This document shows positions 23,801 to 38,128 of a stretch of DNA of 64,000 nucleotides, in pieces. Positions within the stretch are counted from its first letter, which is position 1; each line of letters opens with the position of its first letter. Source of the stretch: Achatina immaculata (taxonomy: Eukaryota; Mollusca; Gastropoda; Stylommatophora; Achatinidae); NCBI GenBank assembly GCA_009760885.1, contig CM019719.1:26157084-26221083 (forward strand). Direction: 5' to 3'. A model generated the notes under the pieces. It saw only the letters and a program-made list of their open reading frames with translations. It made no database searches and was not told where the DNA came from. The position numbers and the translations under genes are program-made.

Positions 23801-26800
23801 TCAACACAATATCTTTACATAAATCTTCAACACGATATCTGGACATGAATCTTCAACACAATATCTGGACATGAATCTTCAACACAATATCTGGACATGA
23901 ATCTTCAACACGATATCTGGACATGAATCTTCAATACAATATCTTTACATGAATCTTCAACACAATATCTGGACATGAATCTTCAATACAAGATCCGGAC
24001 ATGAATCTTCAACACAAGATCCGGACATGATTCTTTCAACACAATATCTTTACATGAATCTTTCAACACGATATCTGGACACGAATCTTCAAACGAACTA
24101 AAAGAAAATGAAAGCTCAGTATTGGAAACGGAGACTTAATAGCTACCTGGATCACATGACTAGAAGGTGCGTTCTTCTAAAAGTCGCAGCCAGCCTGCTT
24201 CATTGCGCCAGCATGTTCCTCTGTGGACATCTGTGTGACAGAAAAGGAAAGAAGCACAGTAAAATTATCAGAAAAGATCAGTGTGTAGTTAAAAGAATTC
24301 TTGCCATGTACAAACATCCAGCACAGTAGATCATGAAGAAACTAACTGGATAATCCACAAATAGATCTGAACTATGCTGTATATAGGAAAACACAAACAA
24401 GCAAGCAAACAAACAAACAAACACATCATACAAACACACACAGACGCACAGAGTTGATGTAATGATGAAAAGCGGAGCAAATACCACACACCTGCTAACT
24501 ATGGAGTTTCAAACCATGAGGGAAAATGGCTCTCATTATTTCTCATTAACAAAAGGTATAGCTTTTGTATTGAGCATAAAAAAAGCTATAGAAACCAACT
24601 GTCTGCCATAGTAGGTCAAGTGAGCCTCACAGTTGTTCCAAAAACAAAGCCAGGTGTTCTGTCTATAGTTTATATTCACGTTTAAAAAAAAAAGAGTACG
24701 TGAGATTTTCTAGGGTTACATTCCTGAGTCCAGTATGATATCGTATGACGGTAAGCACTACTGCCAGAACATGTCAAACTACTGTCTTGCGAGTAACCTT
24801 AGAGTCAAAGGGTTGTAGAATTTTTATAGTAAAAGGAGATAATTTTGTATTTTTTGCTTGCAGATTTAACGCCCCTGGTGTTTTTTTTTAAAGTGATAAA
24901 TTTGGCTTTTTCATAGTAGCCGCCCTTAGATAGAAGTGTGTTGGACCTTTTGCGCGGGATCCTTGAATATTATGTTGATGGTCTGAGCATGATTTTGGGG
25001 CTTGTGAGTTAGTCAGGGCTTGAAAGTTGTGTAGAGCAGAGCAGTTGTGATTCTAGGCAGAAATGTAGTCTGTGAGAGAGTTTAAATGGAAGTTCTCATG
25101 GCGGCGATAAGAGTTATTTCAGTAACCTGCCCTGAACTACGTTAGTGTTGGACGTCTGGTTTGATGTGTGACATCATACGTTTTCTTCTTCGAGTCGTAT
25201 CCATCCTTCTTCATCAGTGGTGAGTCATTAAATTTCATTCTATAACTGGAACATCGTCTGATGGTTTCTCTGAAGTGCAACAGCAGATGTGTGAGTGGTT
25301 GGTGGAGCTGGGCGTTACTCCCCATGATGGACAGTTGTGTGATTAACACAGCACGAATATCGTATAAATTATGGCATCAGCCTACGGAACTATTTCAATC
25401 ACAGCAAGTAGAATAAACCAAATATCAACTGGACAATATGGTTATAACAGTATACCATATTATACAGGGTCAATCCATCAATCAAGTGCCGTGGCGCGTG
25501 GCGTACGCGATCATTTCTCTCCACAATTCCCTATCTTTAGACTTGGTTATGAGATCAGCCCGTGACTTTCTTCCTAGCCACACTGACAGCCCATCCAGTA
25601 ACTTCTCTCTCTGTCTTCCTCTGTCTCTTCTTCCCTCAATTTGTCCAGTTGCCACAATGTGTTCCAGTTTTCCTCTTCTCAGAAAATGACCTACAAATCT
25701 CGCTTGCCTGCCTCTGATCTTTGCTGTAATTTGCCTTTCAACTCCAGCTTCTCTTAAGACTTCTCGTTGGTTTTCTTAGCTCTCCATGGTATCTTCAACA
25801 TCCTTCTTACAAACCACATTTCCATGGCCTCCATTTCTCGCTGTACTCTCTTAATTATGAACCATGCTTCACATCCATAAAACAAAATTGGCTCGATGTA
25901 ATTCTACAGGGTACCAGAGTAAAATCTCATAAGAAAAATCCTGAGGTAGGAGCGTGAGGCAGTTCGTGGCTAGATTCGCTAGCCTATCTACTTCCTGCCG
26001 TCCCCATAAGCTTTATTGTTGTCCGTGTTATTTCTCTGATGCTGGTTCGTAGATGGGTTTTGCGGGTCATGGCCACTGAAGCTTCTGCAAACCAGCTGCC
26101 CAGGCCATGAAAGAAGTGGTCATGGCCACCGAAGCTTCTGCAAACCAGCTGCCCAGGCCATGAAAGAAGTGGTCATGGCCACCGAAGCTTCTGCAAACCA
26201 GCTGCCCAGGCCATGAAAGAAGTGGTCATGGCCACCGAAGCTTCTGCAAACCAGCTGCCCAGGCCATGAAAGAAGTGGTCATGGCCACCGAAGCTTCTGC
26301 AAACCAGCTGCCCAGGCCATGAAAGAAGTGGTCATGGCCACCGAAGCTTCTGCAAACCAGCTGCCCAGGCCATGAAATAAGTGGTCATGGCCACCGAAGC
26401 TTCTGCAAACCAGCTGCCCAGGCCATGAAAGAAGTGGTCATGGCCACCGAAGCTTCTGCAAACCAGCTGCCCAGGCCATGAAAGAAGTGGTCATGGCCAC
26501 CGAAGCTTCTGCAAACCAGCTGCCCAGGCCATGAAAGAAGTGGTCATCTGTCTGCTTCAAATCTGTTTAATAAGAAAACAAAGGCCATTACGTCTTGCAG
26601 TGCTGCTGACTTTCATTTCTTTAACCTTATCTAGTTTTTATTTTCTCCTTGCAGTCACTGGTAGTTCTGATATTTGGTATTAAAAATATAACGATCCAAG
26701 TCTGTGGCAGTAATTGGAGAAAAAGAATTACAGAAAGATTTAGAAACAAATGATCAGAAATATCACCAACAAGAAAAAAAAAGTATGTTTACTAAAAGCT

Positions 26801-27533
26801 TACATATTCTCAGTGACAACATACCGTTGCGAAACATGGACACTTCACAAATCACTAGAAAAGAGAACAACAGGATTTGAAATGAAATGTTACAGAAGGG
26901 CACTTAGAATATCATGGATAGAATGAAAATCAAATGCAGAGATGCTGATGGATGTAGGTGTCGCAGAAAACTGGCTCGTTAACGCCATAAACATTAGAAA
27001 GCTGAAATACGTCTGTCAAATCAAGAGACACAACAGCTTGGAGAGGATGACAGTAGAAGGCAGAGTGCCCGGCAGAAGAGAAAAGGGACGACCTCGCTAC
27101 AGGTGGACTCGGGACATCATGGAAAGACTGAATGTGTCACTCTAAGACACCGGTCAACTTGTGCAAGACCGTATTGTATTCAGGGAGGCTGTGAGAGGGA
27201 CAACGATCTGGAAAGGAATGAATGATTGAATGAATGTAAAGAAATAGTAAGAAGCTGATGACAAGACTATATATATATACATTACTCACTCTACTTTAGT
27301 AGGATGGGCACGGGCTTTTTTGTTGGCACACAACAGTCCTGGTTGTGTTATTGGAGGTTGCTTGCACCTGAAAACACAACCGGCAAGTATTTATCAGTGC
27401 TCTTTGGCGTTAAACTTAAGCAGGAGTTTCTTAGGTCTTTTTTTTTTAATACAGGGTTATTCATAACTCCGTGAAACATTTCAAACAATCGCAACAAATA
27501 AACTACGTAACGGATCATGATTATGCTTACGCC

Positions 27534-27591
<58 letters not shown>

Positions 27592-30500
27592 CTCTTCTAG
27601 TTTTTTTTTTTAAAATAGATCCCGCGCACAGAGCTCCCGTGGTTTTCCGCTAGGAGGCAGCAGAAGCAAATATGGCGTTCAGTAAATGTGAGACGGGAGC
27701 TTCGCTGGCAAGCTTCTGTAACACAATTCACAATTTTTTTCGCTTGGTCCTGGACGCCCCTGCCGAGGAGCTGTGCACAGACAGCCTTCATCCTGGAATT
27801 TCGCATGCCACTTTTTGATACTCTTAAAAACATGTGCTGCCTTCTGGAATTCCCCTCGAAATCATGCTGCACAGTAACAACAGACGAGGTTCCTGCGTAT
27901 TTCAAAACATAAAATGACTGCTCACGTTTACTGAAAACCACATTTGTTACTGCTGCCTGCTAGCGGCAAACCACGGGAGCTCTGCGCGCGGGCTTTATTT
28001 AACCAAAACTCGAAGAATCTCTCTCTCTCTCCCCTCCCCCTCTCTTTCTTGGCGTAAGAATAATCATGATCCGTTACGCAGTTTATTTGTTGCGAGTTTT
28101 TGAAATGGTTCACGAACTTATGAATAACCCCCGTGTTAAATTCTCCCCCTTTGTTTCTCTCGTCCTTCAACCCTGCCGCTCACCTCCGGCTTTTCCTTAC
28201 TTCTCATGAAAACTCATAGTTAACATTAACTTCAGACTTTTTCAATGCCCAACTGACTTTTTTATTACAGACCCCTTCTCATGAAAACTCATAGTTAACA
28301 TTAATATTAACTTCAGACTTTTTCAGTGCCCGACTGACTTTTATTACAGGCCCCTTCAAAAATAACTACTTTACTCATAGCATTACTATCCAGGATTACT
28401 GCATTTCCTGCATTACTATGCAAGAAAAAACAGATTCTCTGTCTTCCTTGGCTAGCAAAATTGGTCTTGAAATTCACAAAGACAGAACAAAAATAATGAA
28501 ACTTCTCATTAATCACGAAGGAAATATATATATACGTAGAAGGAACAGCTGTTGATGAAGTAAATCAATCTGTATACCTTGGCAGCTACATAGACCAGGA
28601 TGGTGACACCAGGATGGAAGTTAGAATTTGAATTGCAAAAGCAGCATTGTCCTTCAAAAATCTTAAGAACAGATAGAATTAAAAAGTTATAAGCACAAAA
28701 AACAAGTTAATATTATTCAATTCAAATGTGATATCCACCCTCATTTATGCATGCGAAAGCTGGAAATCAACTAAAGAAATATACAAGAAATTAGACTCTT
28801 TTGAAAACAAATGCCTCAGTAAAATACTAGGTATAAAGTGGAACGAATTCAAGAACAATGCAGAGATAAGACAGATGAGCAAACAAGCTGTCTCATGGGT
28901 GACCAGAAAAAGAAGATGGACATATGTAGGCCATGTGATGAGAAGAAACAATCAGAGAATACCAAAACAAGCTATCAAGTGGAGCACAACAGGCCGAAGA
29001 AAAAGAAGTTGGCCACGTGAAACTCTAAAGAGGACAATGTTAAGAGAAGCCAGTTTAGTGGGCAAAACATCCCTTGATGAAGTTGAAAGACTCGCCGAGA
29101 ACAGGAAAACTTGGCAAACAACTATGCGAGCCCGATGTGACGTTTAACGACACGGAAAAGATATAAGATGTAAGATACACCATGCACGATTAACTGAAAT
29201 AATTCTATTACTCAGATCAATTTGTTCACCAATTTGATTATAATTAATATATGATAAAGTATAATAGATTTTTATATTAAAGGCCCGTCTCTTCAATATA
29301 TCACTCGTTTATTATTATTATTATTATTTTTCTGGGTTTTTTTTACATCTCTGCTAACGATCAAAATTCTTGAAAGAACTCATCCTCGATGTTTACTATC
29401 CCTCGAAGAAGTACACGAAAAATAGTCCGCGAACAATTATCAGTCCGCGCAAGGTTTCAAGAAAATGGCGTAACATTACAATATACCTCATAAAAGAGCA
29501 GGACTACAATGAGAACAAAAAAATCTCCAGAAATCCACCATCTTCTATAACAGGGTAAGTGAATACCACAGTCTTCCTAATTACACGGTCATATTTCTTG
29601 CTTCAAGTTGTGAAAGTGGTTGTTTTCTTGTAGTGCAATAAATGAAAATGCGATGAAACTGTCTACAACCAGGTCGCGGAGAGTTGGTGACTTTCATGTT
29701 GTGACATAGTCATAAACGCCCTGGTGGCCTTCATCGTGTGTAAGTGTTCTTGCAGTCACAATCTGGAGTTCTGGTGATTATAATTTTGTAGACGAGTTCC
29801 TATAGTCACAGTCTGGAGTTATGATGACTATGTTCTTGTCAAGACATGTCTTCATTTGTTATTCCAAAAAATAATCTATACATTTGGGAGACACTATCCC
29901 TCCCCTCTCTATCCCACTCTCTCTCCTTCCCTTCCTCCGTCCGCCCACACGAGCATGCATTCATATTCTTGCTGAGTTATTACTTCAAAGACTGCCTCCT
30001 AAATGAAGGAAGCCGGACAGGGAGCTACGACACCGCTTACCTGCGAGTATTCTGGCTCTGAACCGTCCCGTTGGCCTGACAGCACTCGGCACACTGGCAC
30101 TTGCATGTCACCTTATCACAGCACTCAGCACATTGGCACTTGCATGTCACCTTGCCGCAGCATTCAGCACACTGGCACTTGCATGTCACCTTGTCGCAGC
30201 GCTCACTGTCTGGCTGCTGTTCTACTGGCCTGAGAAGAAACGGATGAAGATGTTTGTTAAGTGGAAACGTCGCTGTATGTTTTATTTCATTTCTTTGTCA
30301 AATGAATAAGAATTTTTTCAAGAAATTCCAGAAAGAAACGAGGAGCTTTATTATCAAACGGTAAAAAAATTGACGCCTGAAATTCCACCTTCATCATGCA
30401 TATTTCATTCTATCTAGAGTAATTAACACATGAAAAGCATGTCTTATGTATAATTTATCAGTAATTATAATATTAATTGTTCATTAACTATCAGTGACCG

Positions 30501-33035
30501 TAAAATTCAAGGGGAAAAGGTGGAAAGTCAAGAGAAAAATATCTAAGCGGACTGACCAAGCGGTGTAGAAAGAAAGACAAGGATTTGAACTGGCACGATG
30601 AAGATACTAGCAAGCAAAGAGAACGTCCCTAAAAGTTAGTAAAAGAGTACCACACTGCTATATAGAATAGAAACCATGGTTGCTATACTGTTGTGAAATT
30701 TCGACAGTCAACAAAAAAACGATGACAAAGAATCCGAAAGCAACAGGGGCGTGGTTTTGAAGAAAGATGCAGCAAATGCCCGGGTCAGATAGAGAAGCAA
30801 ACGATGAAGTCTCCAGAGAAGTTTCAGAGCAACGAAAACCAATTAAAATTATAAGAAAAAGGCAGTCAAAATTTCTTAGGCGTGTCACGAGAAGGCACAA
30901 ACTAGTAATGCCTGGAAAATTCAATGAAGGAAAACAAGAAGGAAGAGAAGAAAGCCAAAAAGAAAAGTATCTCAGTGGACTGACCAGGTGGCATGGAAAA
31001 TGAAAAGCATCTGAATTGATTGGAAGCACCAAAGACTGCACAAGATCGAGAAGCATGATAATATATATGCAGGAAACTCTCTACTGTAGAGAGTGGAACA
31101 ATAGTACAACATCCTAGATCATCAGAGAAAGCAACTCCCCCCCCCCTATCCCGCCAAGACAAGTGTTTCGGCCCTATTAAACTCCTAACACACTCTAAGA
31201 GGGGTGGGGCTTATATATATACTCACGGAAAAAAGTAAGTGTGCAGTGGTGTCAAGTACACCAATTACGTTGTCATGAGTGAAATAAAATCAAATTTGGC
31301 ACACAGTTTTGGCTGAGTGTTGTCCACTTCTCCGTGCTGCACGAAGTTGATTGCACTATTCATTGGGAGATAACCACAGCTCCAGTGAAATCACGTGCGT
31401 GACCCATGATTGGTTACTGACCACGAATAAAATGAGGGTAAGTGTGTAATTCTGTTCTCAGAGATCTATTCACGTAATCGTTGAAGAAAGAAGTAGTGGA
31501 ATTCCAACATAAACATCTTTTTTCATCATGCCAAGATTGAATGAACATCAGCGAGAAATAGCTGTTGGGATGTTAATTACTGGATCAACAGTAGCAGCAG
31601 TATCTCAACATTTTAATGTTCACAGAAACACAATATCACGCCTTCAAAGTCGTTTTAACCAAAATGGTTCCGTTGCTGACCGCCATAGAAGCGGCATACC
31701 ACGAGTTACCACCCTTGCACAAGACCGCTACATCCACCTCATGCACCTTCGTAACAGGTTTCTCCAGGCAACATGGACTGCCTGCAACATTCCAGGTGTA
31801 AGACGTGTGTCGGGCAGGACAGTGAGGAACAGACTCACAGAGGTAAATCTCTTACCTCATAGGCCTGCAGTTAGACCAGTACTGACAGTTCGCCACAGAC
31901 AAACCCGCTTGAACTGGGCCAGGCACCATGTGGCATGGCCTTATCATCAATGGAGACGGATCCTGTTCACTGATGAGTCCAGATTCTGTCTGCAAGGCTA
32001 TGATGGGCGTGCTTTAGTGTACAGGCGAAGAGGAGAACGCTTTGGGAATAACTGTGTGCTAGAGGTGGATAGGAGAAGAGGAGGCAGTGTAATGGTTTGG
32101 GGAGGAATTTCCTATGCTGGCCGAACAACCTAGTCTTCCTCAATGGCAACCTTACAGGTTTACGATATAGGGACGAAATCATTACACGCCATGTAATGCC
32201 TTTTCTAGATGCTAATGGGCAAGACCTGATACTACAGCAGGATAACGCTCGTCCACATGTCGCACATGTGGTCAGGGACCATTTTCAACAGCATCAGATT
32301 ACTGCCTTGCCATGGCCAGCAGTTTCACCGGACCTGTCACCTATCGAGCACATTTGGGATGAACTGGACCGCAGGTTGAGAAGACGACACAATCGTCCTG
32401 GAAACCGCCAAGAATTAGCCCAAGTGTTGCAAGAATAATGGAATAACATGCCTCAACAATTGATACAACGTGTCATTGGTTCGATGAGAAGGCGGTGTCA
32501 AGCAGTTATAACTGCCAGAGGAGGACACACACGATATCGAAACCTTGATTTTCTGTTCTTGGGGTGGTGGGCCAAATTAGTTTTTTTTTTTCACTTTTTT
32601 GTGGTGACTGGCCTGAAAGTTATCATTTTATCTGTTATTGGATAATCAAACATAATGTGTGCCAAATTTTATTTCAGTCATCACCTGAGCACGTTCACTG
32701 TGCCTTTTAAAGCATTGCACACTTACTTTTTTCCGTGAGTATATATATATATATATAAAGTAATTATTACCACATTCAATCACATACGATACAGTGGAAT
32801 CATTACGTGAGTTAATATACCTTACGTAAAGTAAGCATTTGTGCTAGTGATCTCATGTAAGACACACAATAATTAGTGGATGAGTATATAACCACAGACT
32901 GTAGTAAAGCTGTGATAAGAAAATGTGTAAACTTGGAAAAAACTAGGAACAGCTTTATTACTTAACGATTACAAAGTTATGACGTTTCGGCATAAGCCTT
33001 AATCATACACAAACATACAGGACGAAGAAATAGAA

Positions 33036-33094
<59 letters not shown>

Positions 33095-36000
33095 AAAATA
33101 TAACTTCACGTGAATGCTATGTTAAAAAAAAATAAAATGAATAGAGCACTTAACCGTAACTTGTAAGAAGCTGTGGCTTGTCCACGCTGTGTGTCAGAAA
33201 TGCGCGTGGAGTGTAGAGAGTATTTAAATGGAGACTTGGGATGTGTGATAGGTGGGTCGTAACTAAGGGTGATGGGTGGGGAAGCCTTGGAGGAGAGAGA
33301 GAGAGTGTGTGTTACAATGGTAATCTAGCCGGGAGAAGGTGAAATATGTGATTATATTTGGAGTAGAAGGGTTGTAATGTGATGGTATGAAGAGGTTCTG
33401 AGTTACGTGTAACAAGTAAGGAGGGAATGGAACTTAATGGGGGGTGATTATGATTGTGGAAGAGGAGAATGTTAGGTGTAGCTGAATAACAAGTTCCTGA
33501 ATGTAGCGGTTCTCAAGCGCTAGGCGGCTTGTGTTATCTGTGTGACACTGTTTGATAGCTGTTACCAGAAAATCAGATTTGCCGTTGTGGTTAGGGGCCA
33601 TTGAAATGATTCAGGGCTGATTTAGAAGCATGCTGGGTGATACTGTACATATGGTTTTGCATGCTGTCCCCTAATCTGAGGCCAGTTTCACCAGTGTAAG
33701 TTATTCTGCATCTTTTGATTACAATGACATATATCACATTGCGGGACTCGCATGTTCTCAAAAGAGCGATGGAAACGTTGTGTCGCTGATATGCGCCTTT
33801 CAGCCTAGGACATCCAATTTCGATTCGGTTTCTTTTTAGGGCCGATATCACTTTCCCAATACAGCCCGCATTCACCCGGCCAGACTACTGTCTGTTTCCA
33901 GAAGTTTCACTGGGTGGCAGAGTTGTGCTATGGCTCGCCAACCTGGAGCAGACAGCCAGCCATAAGTAGCTAACTCGTGGAGCTTGAGTATTGTGTCTCT
34001 CAGCCCAAGATATGGGAAATAAGACCTCGGATAGTGATGCTGTTAAACGGTCTCCATTGAAGCAAACTGAATCTCTAAAACTAGCGAAGCAGCACTTTTC
34101 GGCGCTGGCGTTTTGTCACCTGGACTTTTTGTTGTCTGGGCGATCAGAAGCAAACAATATTTTCACGGATGCAGTACCGCAGAAACCAAAGCTCAAGCGG
34201 ATCTTACTGTGGCTATGAAATGTTCAGAAAAATACACTTTGTTTACGGGGACCGGTTTCTCCGAGGCCGCAGTCAAAGCACACATGGGAAAAATATATCA
34301 AGATAGACCGGGGAAAATATATCAAGATAGACGGGGAAAATATATCACGATAGACGGGGAAAAATATCAAGATAGACCAGGGAAAATATATCAAGATAGA
34401 CCGGGGAAAAGATATCAAGATAGACCAGGGAAAATATATCAAGATAGACGGGGAAAATATCAAGATAGACCAGGGAAAAATATCAAGATAGACCAGGGAA
34501 AATATATCAAGATAGACCGGGGAAAAAATATCAAGATAGACCAGGGAAAATATATCAAGATAGACCCTGGAAAAAATATCAAGATAGACCAGGGAAAATA
34601 TATCACGATAGACGGGGAAAAATATCAAGATAGACCAGGGAAAATATATCAAGATAGACCAGGGAAAATATATCAAGATAGACCAGGGAAAATATATCAA
34701 GATAGACCTGGGAAAATATATCAAGACAGACTGGGAAAATATATCACTATAGACCGGGGAAAATATATCAAGATAGACGGGGAAAAATATATCAAGATAG
34801 ACGGGGAAAAATATATCAAGATAGACGGGAAAAATTAAGAAACTTATTTTCAGCTTTTATCACAGAAATATCTGCGAATATGAAGAATAGATCGCATATA
34901 ACTTGTAATGAAAGAAATACAAGATGTTCCGTGGGAACCTGACTATTTTCAGAATGAAATTAGCAATATTAAATATAACTTAAATAGCTATTTTTTTGTT
35001 ATATGAAAATGAAACTAACTGAACTATTTGAATTATTGAACTACAAGCTTGCAGTTGAGTATGACGCTCAGCAAAACTACTTTTTTACTTAGCACGTCTA
35101 TGAAATGTCTTCTGCTATTTATCCGACACAGCACCGTCTAAGACGCAAAGCGAGCCAAGGAAACTTGACGATCTTTAAAATGCAGTAGCTTGGCAACACT
35201 GACATTTAAGATGAAAATAAACTCATCACGTGCTCCTGTAACACGCGCCATTTAAGTGACAGCGAAGTATATACCGTGTATGCCGTGCCTTTTTTTAAAA
35301 TAGTGAATAATGTCCAGTTCCCTTGGCCCATTCTGCATGATAAGTTTTTTTTAGTTGCTGTTTACTTGATTTTATTTCAAAATATCTAAAAGTAGAATTG
35401 GGATTTATGGCCACCATTTATGGCGCATAAGGTAGAGCAAACATTTGGTAAAGAAAAACTGTATACTTCTATAAACATCTCTCTCTCTCTCTCTCTCTCT
35501 GAACCTTAAGTGCCCAGGGCACATGGGGCTTCCGCAAGGGTTTTCCACAAATGCCTGTCCTTTGCCTTTTTTTCTGCTCTTGACCATGTGAGCCCTCTAT
35601 TGCTCAACATCCTTTCTGTTGTTCTTCTCCATGTCTCTTTTGGTCTACCCTTACTTCTGTTCCCCTGTGGTGTCCATCTTAGTGCTATTTTTGGTAGTGA
35701 GTTGTCAGTCATTCGGAGCACATGTCCCAACTATCGCCAGCGTCTTTCCTCAATAATTGCTGTCAGTGGCTTCATCTGCATTTCTGTCTATAAACATACA
35801 GTTGTAATATTTGAATTATAAATCTCGACCTGGTGTCGAAACATCCCGGCGACAAAACACTGACGTCAAAATAGTCACGGATCTTAAAACCAGAACACAG
35901 GAAAGATGCATCAAAATGTGTAGGACTGAGAGATCGTGTCCTATAGAATAAAAGCTAGAGTAAAAAATATACAAAAAAAGTTAACGAAAACTGAATTTGG

Positions 36001-38063
36001 AATTCAGAATGGATGGATAGGCGGATGAAGGGATGAAGACGAACTTCATGAAAAAAAAAAACAGTACAATTTTCAGCTATGACACTCTGGTCAGAATAAC
36101 AATAACCGAATATCGGTGACTGCAGCATCACGTGTGCAGTTGGCGCTTCTTTACTGAAGTGCACAGCAACTGATTTCAGTGCATTATTCAAGATGTAATA
36201 AAACTGTTGAAAGAATTCTATCTTCAGAAACAGGATAATCTCTCGTATATAAACGAACAGCTTGTGCAATATGCCACGACAGGCTTTGTAAAATTTGCCA
36301 AGTGAATCTTTTATCAATAGTTTGTCCTATTTTGGAGAGGAAAGATTACTTGCTTAGTATCAGTAACACATATGGATGACTTATACTAACAAGAGAAACA
36401 GGAAAGTAAGCATCTGTCCATAGCCAACTTGTGATCAGAAGGGAATACTAACTTGGAACTAGCGGAGCAGGCTGGATGAAGCTGCCAGCAGCAGCAATGG
36501 ATGACTGGGGCTTTAGCCTGCTCGCCATTTGTCCCACGAGGAGGGTGGACAAGGTAAAACCTGAACACGTCCGACTCTCTATGAGGTACCCCGGCAGGTG
36601 GTAAGACGTGGGCACACGCTTTTGTGGGGCTTCTTATGTCACACCTGTGGAAGTCAGAATTTATGATTTATCCATCCATCCATCCATCCATCCATCCATC
36701 CATCCATCCATCCATCCATCCATCCATCCATCCATCCGTCCGTCCGTCCATCCATCCATCCATCCATCCATCCAACCATCCATCCATCCATCCGTCCGTC
36801 CGTCCATCCATCCATCCATCCATCCATCCATCCATCCATCCATCCATCCATCCATCCATCCATCCATCCATTCAGCTGCCCCCTTATGTATAATGTGAAC
36901 CCATCATTACATTGAGTCAGTCATTCAGTCAGTCGGTCACTCTTTGTCTATCTGTCTATCCATCTGTCACTAAATAATTTCCCTTTAACTTACTTTTTCT
37001 GTGGTTCAGCTGTCACTTCTTGACGACAACAACAGTAAACCACAGGGCAGATCGGCAGCTGTGACCCCCCAGTGACCTCCTTCACAGGGCACGGCTCAGA
37101 TCCAGGTGGTGGATGAACTTTGTAAAATCTGAACATATCTGAAGGTTTAGTCTTGACCCCAGCTGGGGGGAGTCTGTGGGCCATATTCTCATGTGATCCT
37201 TGTCCAGAGTCTTGAAAACCTCTCTCGCTTTGAAGAGATTACGCCGACAACAAGACAACTACGAAAATAAAATGGAGAGAGAAGTTCAGGGAGCACAGGA
37301 TCTGGAAAATTTCCCTAGTGGAATAACTGTTTAGTGTTTTCTTATTTATATACTTTACTTTATTGTTCCATATACAGACTATCGATATCTGTCAGAGAGA
37401 TAGACATCTTCACTTCACCACTTCTTACACACAATTCCCCTCTTGACAAAGTTGCAGTAGAAACGACATGAGCTTTTCACGCAGGGCAGAACAAAAAAAA
37501 AATGAAGGAAGTGTAGGGAAGTTCTACGTTTGTCACATAGACAGTTTCCGTGAGAAAACCTGTTATTCTAGACCAAGGCTGTGGTCACTTCAAACGACGG
37601 GCAATCGAACTTGTCTAAGTATAGGAATTCTTAATGTCATGAAACAACAGGTTTATACTCGTTTTAGGAATGGAAAATTCCAGGGGGTGCTTAGTATATA
37701 AGGCCTAACAGACTAAGAAGTCTTCAGTCATGGGTCGGCGCAAGTGGGCGTTTCCGGCGTCTTAAGGAGGTCTGGATGAAAGAATCTTGTTGTTGGTGGA
37801 CAGTGTGCAAGCAGAAACTTGCGATTTTGTTTGTGAGCGAGATGAATGAAAAAAGCTGTGACCTCATTGCCCTTTGACTCACGTGAGTGGACGTGTGTAG
37901 TATTCGTATGTGTCATAGTTTCTGTTTGTTAATATAGAATTATTGAGCATATCTTATCTTTTGTTGTAGATCTAATGTGCAGCCTAGTGAGGCTAGAGTA
38001 TATTAAGTACAAATAAATGAAGAAGACGTGGAAGTCGAGAGAAAAGAGGAAATGTAGTATATA

Positions 38064-38128
<65 letters not shown>

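Noticed and set aside
22733..24095. CRISPR-like regular array
   Set aside because: Direct head-to-tail 26-bp units with no unique spacers, in a eukaryotic intron.
35955..36317. 120-codon minus-strand ORF
   Set aside because: AT-rich, no motif, no splice sites fitting the neighbouring minus-strand exons.
36608..36898. IHPS/DGWM-repeat ORFs on both strands
   Set aside because: Pure (CATC)n microsatellite translation.
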